A stretch of 34,699 bases of DNA from Bacteroidales bacterium. GTDB lineage: Bacteria; Bacteroidota; Bacteroidia; Bacteroidales; UBA932. The position numbers and the translations under genes are program-made. Location of the stretch: assembly GCA_024694675.1 (NCBI GenBank), contig JAILJO010000047.1, positions 1 through 34,699 of the forward strand, written 5' to 3'. The notes under the pieces are model-generated. The model saw only the letters and a list, made by a program, of their open reading frames with translations, had not been told where the DNA came from and made no database searches. This document shows, piece by piece, positions 1-5,878 of the stretch (position 1 is its first letter; each line of letters starts with the position of its first letter).

Positions 1-107
1 TAAGGTGTGAGCTCCTTGCCGGTGCTCACCTTCCGCACCATCGCGCCGGGGTTGCTAACCTCGTACTCCGGCCAATCAGGTATGATTCTCCATTCAATCA
101 TTCTCAT
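1..107 (-). CDS. NUMOD4/HNH endonuclease, N-terminal fragment (runs off left edge)
   Basis: This partial gene reads leftwards off the window. Its 35 complete codons are identical to the first 35 codons of the NUMOD4/HNH endonuclease at 33197-33925 because both lie in an exact 137-bp repeat. It includes the first NUMOD4-like motif (YEVSNPGAMVR). If the molecule is circular, or the ends are alternative alleles, this could be the same gene as the one at 33.2-33.9 kb; otherwise it is a second copy. It follows the small membrane protein at 136-354, as the right-hand copy follows its own membrane protein. Confidence 0.6.
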   Translation of the reverse strand, partial: MRMIEWRIIPDWPEYEVSNPGAMVRKVSTGKELTP

Positions 108-137
108 TCACATTAACATTATCATTAGGGGTTGTTT
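1..137. repeat. 137-bp exact direct repeat, left copy
   Basis: Bases 1-137 are identical to 33819-33955. The repeat covers the start of the NUMOD4/HNH gene and the last bases of the upstream membrane-protein gene. Beyond base 137 the copies diverge into related but clearly different genes. Within and beyond it, the 11-mer AGGGGTTGTTT is repeated three times perfectly (127-159), and the opposite strand shows a ladder of ATG triplets every 6 nt just before the endonuclease start. Confidence 0.95.
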
Positions 138-354
138 AGGGGTTGTTTAGGGGTTGTTTTTCTTTTTTGGTTGGTTCTTTGCAATAGCGGAGAGAGGAGC
201 GGAGATGCTCCTTCTGCTCCTTGATTCGGACCTCTTGGTCTTCAATGATAATGTGCAGCGCGTCTATCTCCTTGGCCTGTTTGACCAGTTCACTGATGAG
301 TAGGCTGATGAGGATGAGTAACACGAAGAGAAGGAGGATTACGAAGGTGTTCAT
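136..354 (-). CDS. Small membrane protein with coiled coil (copy A)
   Basis: This 72-aa protein has one N-terminal transmembrane segment (about residues 4-23) followed by a charged helical stretch likely to form a coiled coil. The C-terminal QPLNNP is encoded by the 11-bp tandem repeat. It is homologous to the 80-aa protein at 33943-34185, which has the same topology and ends QPQNNP. Its start overlaps the stop of the 163-aa gene upstream (ATGA), so the two are probably translationally coupled. An Rz-like or structural role is possible, but the function is not known. Confidence 0.7.
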   Translation of the reverse strand: MNTFVILLLFVLLILISLLISELVKQAKEIDALHIIIEDQEVRIKEQKEHLRSSLRYCKEPTKKEKQPLNNP

Positions 355-842
355 ATTTTATCGGCTATTGAAATGCGGTACTTGATTTCTTTCTTGGCGA
401 GGGAGACCTTGGCAGAGATGATGTCCTTTGCCTCGGTGTAGTTGTTTATGAATTCAAGGAGGGAGAATGCGGCAGCATCGGTGTCCGGCTTTATGGGCTC
501 GGGTTCGATCTTGCCTGCTGCTATATCCTTCTTGGTAAGGCGCTTGGTCTTGGGGCAGAGCTTGTCCCTGAGAGAGAGGATGTTCTTGATGAACTTGGCG
601 TCCAGATCCTCGCGCCGGACAGCATAGTCCTCCAGGAGGCCGACCTCATTCTCTATGAAGTCAAGTGCATCCACCGCCGCCTCTTTGGTGAGGAAGTAGT
701 TGCCGTCCTCGTACTTCATATTGTCGGAGTACATATAGAGGTCCGGGGTGTGGCACACCTTCTTCCAGGTGCGCATATCAATGAAGTAGTACTCGGTATT
801 CCGGGGGAGCTGGTCTATTGGTTCGCGTTTCTTCTTTTCCAT
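351..842 (-). CDS. Hypothetical phage protein, 163 aa
   Basis: A charged, soluble protein with no recognised motif or membrane segment. The N-terminal half is rich in aromatic residues; the C-terminal half is Lys/Glu rich and helical. It sits between HNH gene A and the small membrane protein. Its start overlaps the end of the HNH gene by 28 bp and its stop overlaps the next start by 4 bp, so it is part of the same leftward operon. The related module at the right end of the window has no counterpart of this gene. Confidence 0.7.
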   Translation of the reverse strand: MEKKKREPIDQLPRNTEYYFIDMRTWKKVCHTPDLYMYSDNMKYEDGNYFLTKEAAVDALDFIENEVGLLEDYAVRREDLDAKFIKNILSLRDKLCPKTKRLTKKDIAAGKIEPEPIKPDTDAAAFSLLEFINNYTEAKDIISAKVSLAKKEIKYRISIADKI

Positions 843-1153
843 TCTTGTATAGCTTTCTTGTCTTTGTTTCCTTTCTCAATGTTGTGGCGGCTGCATAGGG
901 CCTGGAGGTTCTTGCGGTCAAAGAATCCGTCCTCACCGCAGATGGGCCAGGGGATTATATGGTCAACTACCTGGGCGGGAGTGTATCGGCCTTCCTTCAG
1001 GCATAAGGCACAGATGCAGTGATCCGGCTCGGAGCGGAAGGCGATGGAGAGCTGCGTCCACCTGTAAGTATGGTAAGGGTTCGCGCTGCGCTCCCTCTGA
1101 TAACCGCCGACTTTGCGGTCACTTGTTCTCTTTGAGTCCCAGGGTAGTTTCAT
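815..1153 (-). CDS. HNH endonuclease (copy A)
   Basis: A 112-aa HNH nuclease with the usual order of motifs: Cys pair (CALC, about residue 50), VVDHII with the catalytic His of the first motif, then NLQALCSRHN and a C-terminal KGNKDK. It is clearly homologous to the 109-aa HNH protein at 34190-34519 (shared YQR-RSA-PYHTYRWT-like N-terminus and VVDHIIP core). In HK97-like phages small HNH proteins often sit next to the packaging genes and assist terminase at cos sites; that role is possible here but inferred. The start was chosen at MKLPWDS, matching MRLAWDS in the paralogue. Confidence 0.88.
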   Translation of the reverse strand: MKLPWDSKRTSDRKVGGYQRERSANPYHTYRWTQLSIAFRSEPDHCICALCLKEGRYTPAQVVDHIIPWPICGEDGFFDRKNLQALCSRHNIEKGNKDKKAIQEWKRRNANQ

Positions 1154-1400
1154 TGTGTTGAGGTTTTTGGGAAAGGGGGCCTGCGGCGCACCCCCGTTCG
1201 ACTATGAAGAAGCTCTTGAAAATTATGGCTTACCGCAGTTGTGCTTCTATGGATCTTGTGGCTTTGGCGAAGGTACTGACCGGAGAGAAAGAAAAGATTT
1301 ATAATTAACTTGCAATCGTATCAATATGGTGTTAGCTGGGAGCACTACGCCGCTGCCTTTGTCTTAATCGTCACACCTCCTTTACCAGTATTATGGTTGA
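1154..1400. other. 247-bp intergenic region
   Basis: There is no convincing minus-strand gene here. It holds a G/C inverted repeat near 1175-1195 and one short plus-strand reading frame (listed separately). It separates the replication-type gene at 1401-2363 from HNH gene A. I see no promoter matching the host consensus. Confidence 0.5.
1204..1308 (+). CDS. Possible 34-aa plus-strand peptide
   Basis: An ATG-to-TAA frame of 34 codons, beginning MKKLLKIMAYRS and ending KEKIYN, lies alone on the plus strand in an otherwise empty interval. Its composition looks protein-like (Lys/Leu rich, amphipathic), but there is no clear promoter or ribosome binding site, and the strand is opposite to all neighbours. 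It could be a chance frame. Confidence 0.2.
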   Translation: MKKLLKIMAYRSCASMDLVALAKVLTGEKEKIYN

Positions 1401-2363
1401 TTATGCTGCATAACGGTCAAAGTATAGTCTCGTCTCCTTTCCGATGTATTTCTCCTTGATTGGACGCAAGATGTCCACGTGGCCCTCGCACCACTGCTGG
1501 ACGGCCTCGGTGCAGCGCCAGATGAAACCATACCTCTCGTCAAGGATGTAATCGCTTCTGGGGTCAAGGATCTGCTTGGGATTTATACCGCCGATTTCCG
1601 CCGCCGCCGCGTAGATGTCGCCCAGGAAGGAGAAGAAGTTCTCCGTGGCGACACATTCAGGGAGTCGGCCTGTGCCGGTCTTGATGTCCCACGGCCAGGC
1701 GAGGCCGGCGCGCTGCTCAGTGGTCTCGTACTTGCGCCCGCGGCTATCGGTCCAGTCCTTGCTTTGGTACCAGCCGACGAACCTCATCACCTCGGCCACG
1801 GGATCCGCGGCATTCCTCATAAAGAATATTTTGAAAAACTCTCTCTCCTGCGCCTCGCGCGTAGAGAGATATTCTTTACTATTCCTTATAGAATCCTTAT
1901 ATTGTGGTGAACTTTTTTCACCCTTTTTTGCGACTTTCTTCACCCCTTTGGCTGAAGTTTCTTCACCCTTTTCTCCCTCAATAATGGGTGAACTTATTTC
2001 ACCCTTTTTAGGAGATACAGGCCAGACATCCTCGCCGGCCTCCAAGCGGTCAAGTAGCTCGGAGATATTGGCCTTATATTCGTACTTGGCGTGTGCGGAT
2101 TCACCTTTGCTGATAACCTTCTTTTGTTCCCTGGAGATGTAACCGGATGCCACGAGAGTGTTCACGATTGTGATGGCGTGGCGCTCGCTGATGTGACCCA
2201 CCTTCGCCAGCTCATCCATAGGGGAGCGGTAAGTATGCTTGCCGTCCTTGGAGTAGTTGTAGATGGTGGAGAAGATGTCACGCCACGGACCGGAGAACAG
2301 GTGCAGCTTGTCGGTGAGCCATATCGGCAACACCAGGAAGTCCAGATTCTTTTTGTCCTTCAT
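1401..2363 (-). CDS. Winged-helix replication-initiation-like protein
   Basis: A 320-aa protein. The N-terminal ~110 residues resemble a winged-helix DNA-binding domain (LAKVGHISERHAITIVNTLVASGYI reads as recognition helix and wing). A Lys/Glu/Ser-rich linker with repeated KKGE motifs (about residues 115-165) follows, then a C-terminal domain rich in Trp and Tyr (from about 170). This architecture is typical of phage replication initiators or helicase-loader adaptors of the DnaD/RepO type, and the position after the early genes fits. It lies 3 bp after the 124-aa gene in the same operon. The function is inferred from architecture and context. Confidence 0.6.
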   Translation of the reverse strand: MKDKKNLDFLVLPIWLTDKLHLFSGPWRDIFSTIYNYSKDGKHTYRSPMDELAKVGHISERHAITIVNTLVASGYISREQKKVISKGESAHAKYEYKANISELLDRLEAGEDVWPVSPKKGEISSPIIEGEKGEETSAKGVKKVAKKGEKSSPQYKDSIRNSKEYLSTREAQEREFFKIFFMRNAADPVAEVMRFVGWYQSKDWTDSRGRKYETTEQRAGLAWPWDIKTGTGRLPECVATENFFSFLGDIYAAAAEIGGINPKQILDPRSDYILDERYGFIWRCTEAVQQWCEGHVDILRPIKEKYIGKETRLYFDRYAA

Positions 2364-2366
2364 ATA

Positions 2367-2741
2367 TTACTCGATGAATAGTTTGCCGGAGAGTTGGAAC
2401 TTGAGGGCCTGACGGATGGAGAGGATGGCCATGGCGCGCTCATACAGGGAGTCGCAATACTTCTCCACCTCCGGGATGCTGGTGGCGCAGTAGTAGCCAA
2501 GAGAGCTGGCCACAAGGTGAGGCACCATTCCCTTCATACGGATGTAGTTGACCACCTTGCGCATCCTCGCCTCACGGAGCCCCTGATAGCCTTGCGTCTC
2601 AAAGGCGTTACAAATGTCTTTATTGCGGACCGCGTGCTTGGATCCGACGCAAGTCTGGAGATACTTAGCCACCATGGGCGCCAGAATGTCTTGCTCGTAG
2701 GGAGTAAGTTTGGCAGTGTATTTCTCAAAGTTCTGAATCAT
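2367..2741 (-). CDS. Small winged-helix-like early/replication protein
   Basis: This 124-aa protein has a helical N-terminus, a Cys-containing segment, and a middle section (KDICNAFETQGYQG then RMRKVVNYIRMKG) that resembles the helices of a DNA-binding domain, ending in a short amphipathic tail. It immediately precedes the 320-aa replication-type gene (3 bp gap), suggesting a shared role in phage replication or its control. The family is not recognised with certainty. The start MIQNFEKY follows a 246-bp untranslated stretch. Confidence 0.6.
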   Translation of the reverse strand: MIQNFEKYTAKLTPYEQDILAPMVAKYLQTCVGSKHAVRNKDICNAFETQGYQGLREARMRKVVNYIRMKGMVPHLVASSLGYYCATSIPEVEKYCDSLYERAMAILSIRQALKFQLSGKLFIE

Positions 2742-2987
2742 AATCGTGTGGTTTTGTAAGGGCGTGGACCGTCGCAGCCGACGCCCTTGAGCTATGAACT
2801 AAACCTAAACAATGGAAGGTCCTTGATAAAACCGTCCGAAGCTCACACCCGGGACGGGGTCTGCGTGGAGTCCATGAAAGTTTACGACAGATCTCCTCGG
2901 TATCTCCGCCACGCTCGGAGTTTAGGGTCTGCTGCTTGTGCCTGATAAGTGTGGAGTCGTACAGGTTGCACCGCGTAAAGAAGTTAC
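2742..2987. other. 246-bp non-coding region with hairpin; possible origin/regulatory region
   Basis: There is no convincing gene. An 88-aa GTG-started frame covers it but has non-coding composition. An inverted repeat with 7-bp arms (AGGGCGT at 2759-2765, ACGCCCT at 2781-2787) lies just upstream of the 124-aa gene. Its position before the replication-type genes makes an origin or 5' leader plausible, but no iterons were seen. Confidence 0.35.
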
Positions 2988-3218
2988 TCACCTCAACTGC
3001 ACCTCCTCAACTCCAAGGGTGGATATTACTTTGTCAACGATCCAGGCTTCCGTGGCGCCGTTGTGCCAGAGGTCGCAAGCGGGGATTTGGCAGAAGCCGT
3101 CCCGCATCAGGGCGCACTCGGCCTCAGCCTTGGAGAAGAAGCGTTTGCCAACCATATCCTTGTTGGATACTTTGGCCACGTTGGATACTTTTATGGTATA
3201 GACGTGCCTCTCGTTCAT
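2988..3218 (-). CDS. Hypothetical early protein, 76 aa
   Basis: A small soluble protein starting MNERHVYTIKVSN, with a short internal duplication (KVSNVA/KVSNKD) and two cysteines in the middle (GFCQIPACDLW). The VYTIKVSN start and the later alternation suggest a compact mixed alpha/beta fold. It follows the DGR-variable gene at 3299-3757 in the leftward early operon, with the 27-bp DGR hairpin in the gap. Function unknown. Confidence 0.6.
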   Translation of the reverse strand: MNERHVYTIKVSNVAKVSNKDMVGKRFFSKAEAECALMRDGFCQIPACDLWHNGATEAWIVDKVISTLGVEEVQLR

Positions 3219-3254
3219 ATCAGTATACTTTGAAAAAAGATTTTAAGGAAAACT

Positions 3255-3281
3255 GTGTCGCCTCCTCAGACGAGGCGACAC
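3255..3281 (-). promoter_or_regulatory. DGR target-recognition hairpin after VR2
   Basis: A perfect inverted repeat with 10-bp arms (GTGTCGCCTC / GAGGCGACAC) and a 7-nt loop lies 17 bp beyond the stop codon of the 152-aa variable gene. The hairpin and everything up to VR2 (3255-3303, 49 bp) are identical to the flank of VR1 (9932-9980). In Bordetella phage BPP-1 a hairpin/cruciform just 3' of VR is needed for efficient retrohoming. The same role is inferred here from position, duplication and absence from the TR. Confidence 0.8.
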
Positions 3282-3298
3282 GTTTCAGGTATTAAATA

Positions 3299-3757
3299 TT
3301 ATTCTCGGACGGGCCACACCCCGAAACCGAACGCGCGGCCGCTGTAGTCCAGCGGGTTCACGGTGCCGGAACCGAAGTACAAGAGCCGGGCGCGCGTCTG
3401 CGAGTGCGGCATTCTGGACCAATAGTTACCCTCGGAGCCGTTAGCCCTCACTCGGCTTTCATCCGGATAGACAAAATAGACAAAGCCGTTAGCCGGCATG
3501 AAGATGGAGAGACCATTGGGGCCGGTGACCTTGTAGCCCTTCCTCTCGCTATCCCATTCCCACTTGCACTCTTCGAAGAGCTCGACGAAAGCGGCAGCCC
3601 TGGGGAGATAATCCCCGAAGACCTCCTTTGCCTCATCGAAGGTGTAAAAGCCGGGCGCTGCGTTCTCGGCCCATGCCCTTCCTGAGGGCAGGCCGAGATC
3701 CACGTACTCGAAATCTCCAGGCTTGAAGGTCTTTTTTGTAAGTTTTTCGTTTTTCAT
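3299..3757 (-). CDS. DGR-diversified small protein (second target), early region
   Basis: This 152-aa protein begins with a segment typical of Bacteroidetes FISUMP/C-type-lectin-like domains (YVDLGLPSGRAWAEN, about residues 18-32) and ends in the DGR variable region, closing with FGFGVWPVRE as the 886-aa tail protein does. There is no signal peptide or membrane segment, so it should be cytoplasmic or virion-packaged. Its last 107 bp (VR2) match the DGR template with 16 substitutions, all at template adenines, changing 11 Asn codons to H, R, L, Y, G, T, D, Y, S, G and F. It lies in the early operon between the lysogeny-control genes and the replication-type genes, about 5.6 kb from the template. 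Its ligand and role are unknown. Confidence 0.9.
   Translation of the reverse strand: MKNEKLTKKTFKPGDFEYVDLGLPSGRAWAENAAPGFYTFDEAKEVFGDYLPRAAAFVELFEECKWEWDSERKGYKVTGPNGLSIFMPANGFVYFVYPDESRVRANGSEGNYWSRMPHSQTRARLLYFGSGTVNPLDYSGRAFGFGVWPVRE
3304..3410 (-). repeat. DGR variable region VR2
   Basis: It aligns without gaps to TR 8977-9083 at an offset of 5673. Sixteen differences are seen, all at T on the plus strand of TR (A on the coding strand). The 26 bp nearest the stop codon (the GC-rich IMH-like part) are unchanged. Beyond 3410 only protein-level similarity to the TR remains (SEGNYWS against NGNWWAF), so the mutable tract is shorter than VR1. Confidence 0.93.
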
Positions 3758-3793
3758 GATAGTGATATTTTGATAAGATTTTGGTGTCCTGAC

Positions 3794-3937
3794 TCAGTAG
3801 GGTTGTTTTAAGAGTCTGCAATAGTCCCCCTTCTGGGCGTCGCATTTCTTCTCTTCCTTACGCCACCACCAACACCCGGGGCAAGGATCCTTTTGTCCGT
3901 GGGGGGGGGTACGTTTATGCTTTGTCGCCGATACCAT
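3794..3937 (-). CDS. Small Cys-rich protein, 47 aa (possible zinc ribbon)
   Basis: Starting at MVSATKHKR, this frame encodes 47 aa with four cysteines arranged as CPGC ... C ... C (CPGCWWWRKEEKKC, then GDYC), as in small metal-binding phage proteins. The longer track ORF extends upstream out of frame through the neighbouring membrane-protein gene, so a start at 3937 was chosen; it overlaps that gene's end by 23 bp. A run of nine G on the plus strand (3901-3909) lies in the codons for residues 10-13. Function unknown. Confidence 0.5.
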   Translation of the reverse strand: MVSATKHKRTPPHGQKDPCPGCWWWRKEEKKCDAQKGDYCRLLKQPY

Positions 3938-4094
3938 TGGCGTCAAGGATTTTGATGAAGCAGAAGACGGCAAGGATAAATCCAGGGAACCAGGCAAGGC
4001 CGCTGGTCTTTGAGAGCGCCCATACAATGGCGGCAAGGCCAAGTATGGCAAGAATAAGGGTTGCAAGGATTGGGTGAGAGATCTGTGCTTTCAT
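3915..4094 (-). CDS. Small membrane protein, 59 aa
   Basis: A start at MKAQISHP gives a protein with two hydrophobic segments (about residues 8-27 and 31-50) separated by a short polar turn, ending in a charged tail. The track start 51 codons further up lies within the HTH gene and was rejected. It belongs to the early leftward operon, 13 bp after the HTH gene. Superinfection exclusion is a common job for such early membrane proteins, but nothing here proves it. Confidence 0.6.
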   Translation of the reverse strand: MKAQISHPILATLILAILGLAAIVWALSKTSGLAWFPGFILAVFCFIKILDANGIGDKA

Positions 4095-4107
4095 AGTGGT
4101 TGAGGTG

Positions 4108-4317
4108 TTAAATTGTGCGACGGTACTTTGATGCCCAGAGGCGGAGGAGATCCACGCCCTGGAAGGCATAGTCTCCGTTAGCGAAGCGGTGTGCCCTGAC
4201 CTTGTTGGTCCGGGCATAGCCAATGAGAGTATTGCGGTGGCATCCAAGCCTTTTGGCGGCTTGTCCTGAGGTGTACATCACTGATGCACCAACGATGGGC
4301 TTTTCCGGGGAGATCAT
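4108..4317 (-). CDS. Excisionase-like MerR-type HTH protein
   Basis: This 69-aa protein contains a MerR/HTH_17-type winged helix: YTSGQAAKRLGCHRNTLIGYARTNKV (about residues 15-40), followed by the wing HRFANGDYAF and a short helix. Proteins of this size and motif act as recombination directionality factors (Xis) or small regulators in temperate phages. It is the second gene of the early operon, after the structured element at 4358-4427, and is on the strand opposite to the integrase it might regulate. Xis function is inferred. Confidence 0.7.
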   Translation of the reverse strand: MISPEKPIVGASVMYTSGQAAKRLGCHRNTLIGYARTNKVRAHRFANGDYAFQGVDLLRLWASKYRRTI

Positions 4318-4357
4318 AGTGGTTGTTATTTAGAGATATTAGTTATGTCATTAAAAA

Positions 4358-4427
4358 GGGAGGGATGTGGGCGCGGCTCAAGTATGCAAATACCGCCTTG
4401 ATCCTTACGGAGTCAAGCATCCCTCCC
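4358..4427 (-). terminator. Branched terminator-like RNA element
   Basis: The outer arms GGGAGGGATG (4358-4367) and CATCCCTCCC (4418-4427) pair perfectly over 10 bp. They enclose two hairpins: one with an 8-bp stem and one bulge closing a 4-nt loop (4397-4417), and a smaller one at 4373-4396. On the minus strand the outer stem is followed directly by TTTTT, as in an intrinsic terminator. It lies between the first early gene and the HTH gene, so it could attenuate early transcription or be a site for antitermination. The fold was derived by hand. Confidence 0.6.
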
Positions 4428-4440
4428 GTCCACCAACATT

Positions 4441-4665
4441 TTATTTACCATTAGAACCCTGCGCCTCAACCTTTACTCTTGTTATGTCTACGCCCTTGGG
4501 CGTCTTGTTCACGGTGAATACTGGGCTGCCTTCCAGTTTCTTGGAAATCTTGCTCACCTGGGAGCGGATAGGCTGGATGTCGCCGGTAGTGGGAATGCTC
4601 CATGTTTCGCCTTCCTTCATACTTCCGAGCGTTTTTTCGTAGTCAATTTTGTTGTGTATTTTCAT
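4441..4665 (-). CDS. First early gene, 74 aa, unknown function
   Basis: A small basic protein and the first gene after the early leftward promoter, placed where Cro-like or anti-repressor proteins usually are. The sequence (MKEGETWSIPTTGDIQPIRSQ...) shows no standard HTH, but contains a basic region (RSQVSKISKKLEG) and a beta-rich C-terminus (FTVNKTPKGVDITRVKV). The start codon lies about 25 bp downstream of the predicted transcription start. It is read divergently from the repressor. A regulatory role is inferred from position only. Confidence 0.6.
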   Translation of the reverse strand: MKIHNKIDYEKTLGSMKEGETWSIPTTGDIQPIRSQVSKISKKLEGSPVFTVNKTPKGVDITRVKVEAQGSNGK

Positions 4666-4680
4666 TTTTTATTACCTTTG
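4652..4680 (+). promoter_or_regulatory. Candidate promoter for the repressor operon
   Basis: TACCTTTG (4673-4680) matches the Bacteroidales -7 consensus TAnnTTTG. A TTG (4652-4654) lies 18 bp upstream as the -33 element. Transcription would start near 4687 and run into the repressor at 4764. It overlaps the leader of the divergent early gene. Confidence 0.5.
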
Positions 4681-4697
4681 TCTATAACTTTCGGTTA

Positions 4698-4726
4698 CAA
4701 ATATAAAGAATTTTCTTTGAAAACAA
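4698..4726 (-). promoter_or_regulatory. Candidate leftward early promoter with operator-like repeat
   Basis: Read on minus, TATATTTG (4698-4705) matches TAnnTTTG, and a TTG (4724-4726) lies 18 bp upstream. Between them is an inverted repeat AAAGAA-TT-TTCTTT (4706-4719) that could be the repressor operator. This promoter would drive the 74-aa gene and the early operon. Confidence 0.6.
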
Positions 4727-4763
4727 GAAAAATAAAGAAAATTTTTGCAAAAAAATATGAGCT

Positions 4764-5153
4764 ATGGACACAATGGTAACCTTGACTGACCGTATCAGTC
4801 TATTAAAGATGCGCGCGGGAGTAACCACATTAAAGGGCCTTGCAGATGCCGTAGGGCTTAAAAACCCTCAGGTTTTTTCGGACATCCTCAGCGGTAAGAC
4901 GTCGGGATTCTCCGGCAAAGTAGCGGGAAAGATTTTTCTTGCTTTCCCAGAGATAAGGAGAGAATGGCTGCTGGAGGGCGAAGGCCCAATGACCGCTGAT
5001 GAGAGCCCTGAAAGAAATTTATCGGGAGATTTCTTGAAGATCTTCCTCAACATGAGCGAGACGCTGAACCGGCTCTCCAGAGAGAATGAGGAGCTGAAGA
5101 AGAAAGTTGCAGAGAGCGAGTCTGCCCCCAAAAAGGGAGTGGTAGGATTATAA
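4764..5153 (+). CDS. CI-like phage repressor (HTH)
   Basis: This 129-aa protein has an N-terminal helix-turn-helix (TDRISLLKMRAGVTTLKGLA then the second helix AVGLKNPQVFSDIL), a middle segment with FPEIRREWLLEGEGPM, and a C-terminal coiled coil (MSETLNRLSRENEELKKKV, about residues 95-115) for dimerisation. It lacks the LexA-type autoprotease domain. The REWLLEGEGPM segment is common in Bacteroidales phage repressors. It is divergent from the early operon, with both promoters and an operator-like repeat in the gap, which fits the lysogeny repressor. Confidence 0.8.
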   Translation: MDTMVTLTDRISLLKMRAGVTTLKGLADAVGLKNPQVFSDILSGKTSGFSGKVAGKIFLAFPEIRREWLLEGEGPMTADESPERNLSGDFLKIFLNMSETLNRLSRENEELKKKVAESESAPKKGVVGL

Positions 5154-5171
5154 CCTTAAAATTTATATAGT

Positions 5172-5711
5172 ATGGGAATACTGATTGCTATTATTGTTGC
5201 CGGCGTACTGATTGGCCTCTTTGCCGGCGCTGTTGTGAAACCAACGAAGAGAGACAGCGTGGATGTTGCCAGGGCCACCAAGGTGAAATATCCGCCGCGT
5301 TCGGTCCACACCGGCATCCTGGATGACGAGGTTATGGAGATCTATATCTCCGGTCTCTCGCACCATTGTTTCAAGAGTGACGTCGGCCCCTTCTCCGGTG
5401 TTGTCTTCAATGAGAAGGACAATCCTGCAGACAAGGAGGCGATGGCAATAGGATGCCACCGCCGCAAGAAGATTCTGGGATATGTTCCCGCTCAGGTCCT
5501 TGATGAATATAGGAAATGGTGCAAGATGGAGAAGAGAGCCTGTGCCGGTTACATCTATTGGGACGGCCAGTACCTCCGTGGCCGTTGCCGGATCTATCCC
5601 AGCGACAAAGAGGCGGATATGGACAAGTTCAGCGAGGATGCCACCAAATATACAACCATCGTGGCAGAACATTTTGGCTGGGAACTGAACGAAGACTGCT
5701 CTTTGAAATAG
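5172..5711 (+). CDS. Membrane-anchored HIRAN-domain protein
   Basis: This 179-aa protein starts with a transmembrane segment (about residues 2-22, GILIAIIVAGVLIG...) and a short basic linker. From about residue 55 it carries a HIRAN-like domain: the motif NPADKEAMAIGCHRRKKILGYVP matches the family's N-DxxA-V...K-GYVP core. HIRAN domains bind DNA ends or single-stranded DNA in HLTF/Rad5-type proteins and also occur alone in phages. Here it is anchored to the inner membrane and co-transcribed with the repressor (18 bp gap), so it is probably a lysogenic-conversion gene, for example in superinfection exclusion (inference). Confidence 0.75.
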   Translation: MGILIAIIVAGVLIGLFAGAVVKPTKRDSVDVARATKVKYPPRSVHTGILDDEVMEIYISGLSHHCFKSDVGPFSGVVFNEKDNPADKEAMAIGCHRRKKILGYVPAQVLDEYRKWCKMEKRACAGYIYWDGQYLRGRCRIYPSDKEADMDKFSEDATKYTTIVAEHFGWELNEDCSLK

Positions 5712-5790
5712 TTATAAGCAATAGTTATAACATTTAGAATTCTGCATATTTTCTGCATATCCCAATGCCGTCATTTTGTAAGGTTTTGAC

Positions 5791-5798
5791 TATCTTTG
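5791..5798 (+). promoter_or_regulatory. Possible integrase promoter -7 element
   Basis: TATCTTTG matches the TAnnTTTG consensus and faces the integrase, but no well-spaced -33 TTG is present. Transcription would cross the attP core. Confidence 0.25.
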
Positions 5799-5817
5799 CA
5801 TTATCTGGAGCGAATTA

Positions 5818-5878
5818 CACGCCTGGAAAGCGTGTATACGCCAAAAGCGTATCCCGAGTTCGAATCTCGGTCTCTCCG
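5818..5878 (+). tRNA. Partial tRNA-Ser(GGA), 3' portion (att core)
   Basis: The anticodon arm is CACGC-CTGGAAA-GCGTG with anticodon GGA. It is followed by a long variable arm ATACGC-CAAAA-GCGTAT typical of tRNA-Ser, the T arm CCGAG-TTCGAAT-CTCGG, and the 3' acceptor strand TCTCTCC plus discriminator G. The D arm and the 5' acceptor strand are missing, so this is not a functional tRNA. It is the identity segment a phage carries to rebuild the host gene on integration. Insertion into the host tRNA-Ser(GGA) gene is predicted. Confidence 0.9.

Noticed and set aside
2725-2991. 88-aa minus-strand ORF starting with GTG at a GTGA overlap
   Set aside because: The overlap is suggestive, but the protein is rich in Arg, Ser, Thr, His and Cys without pattern, and it runs into the start of the 124-aa gene. 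It looks like an open but non-coding frame.
5818-5878. Complete tRNA-Ser gene
   Set aside because: The D arm and the 5' acceptor strand complementary to TCTCTCC are absent upstream, so only the att-type 3' fragment is present.
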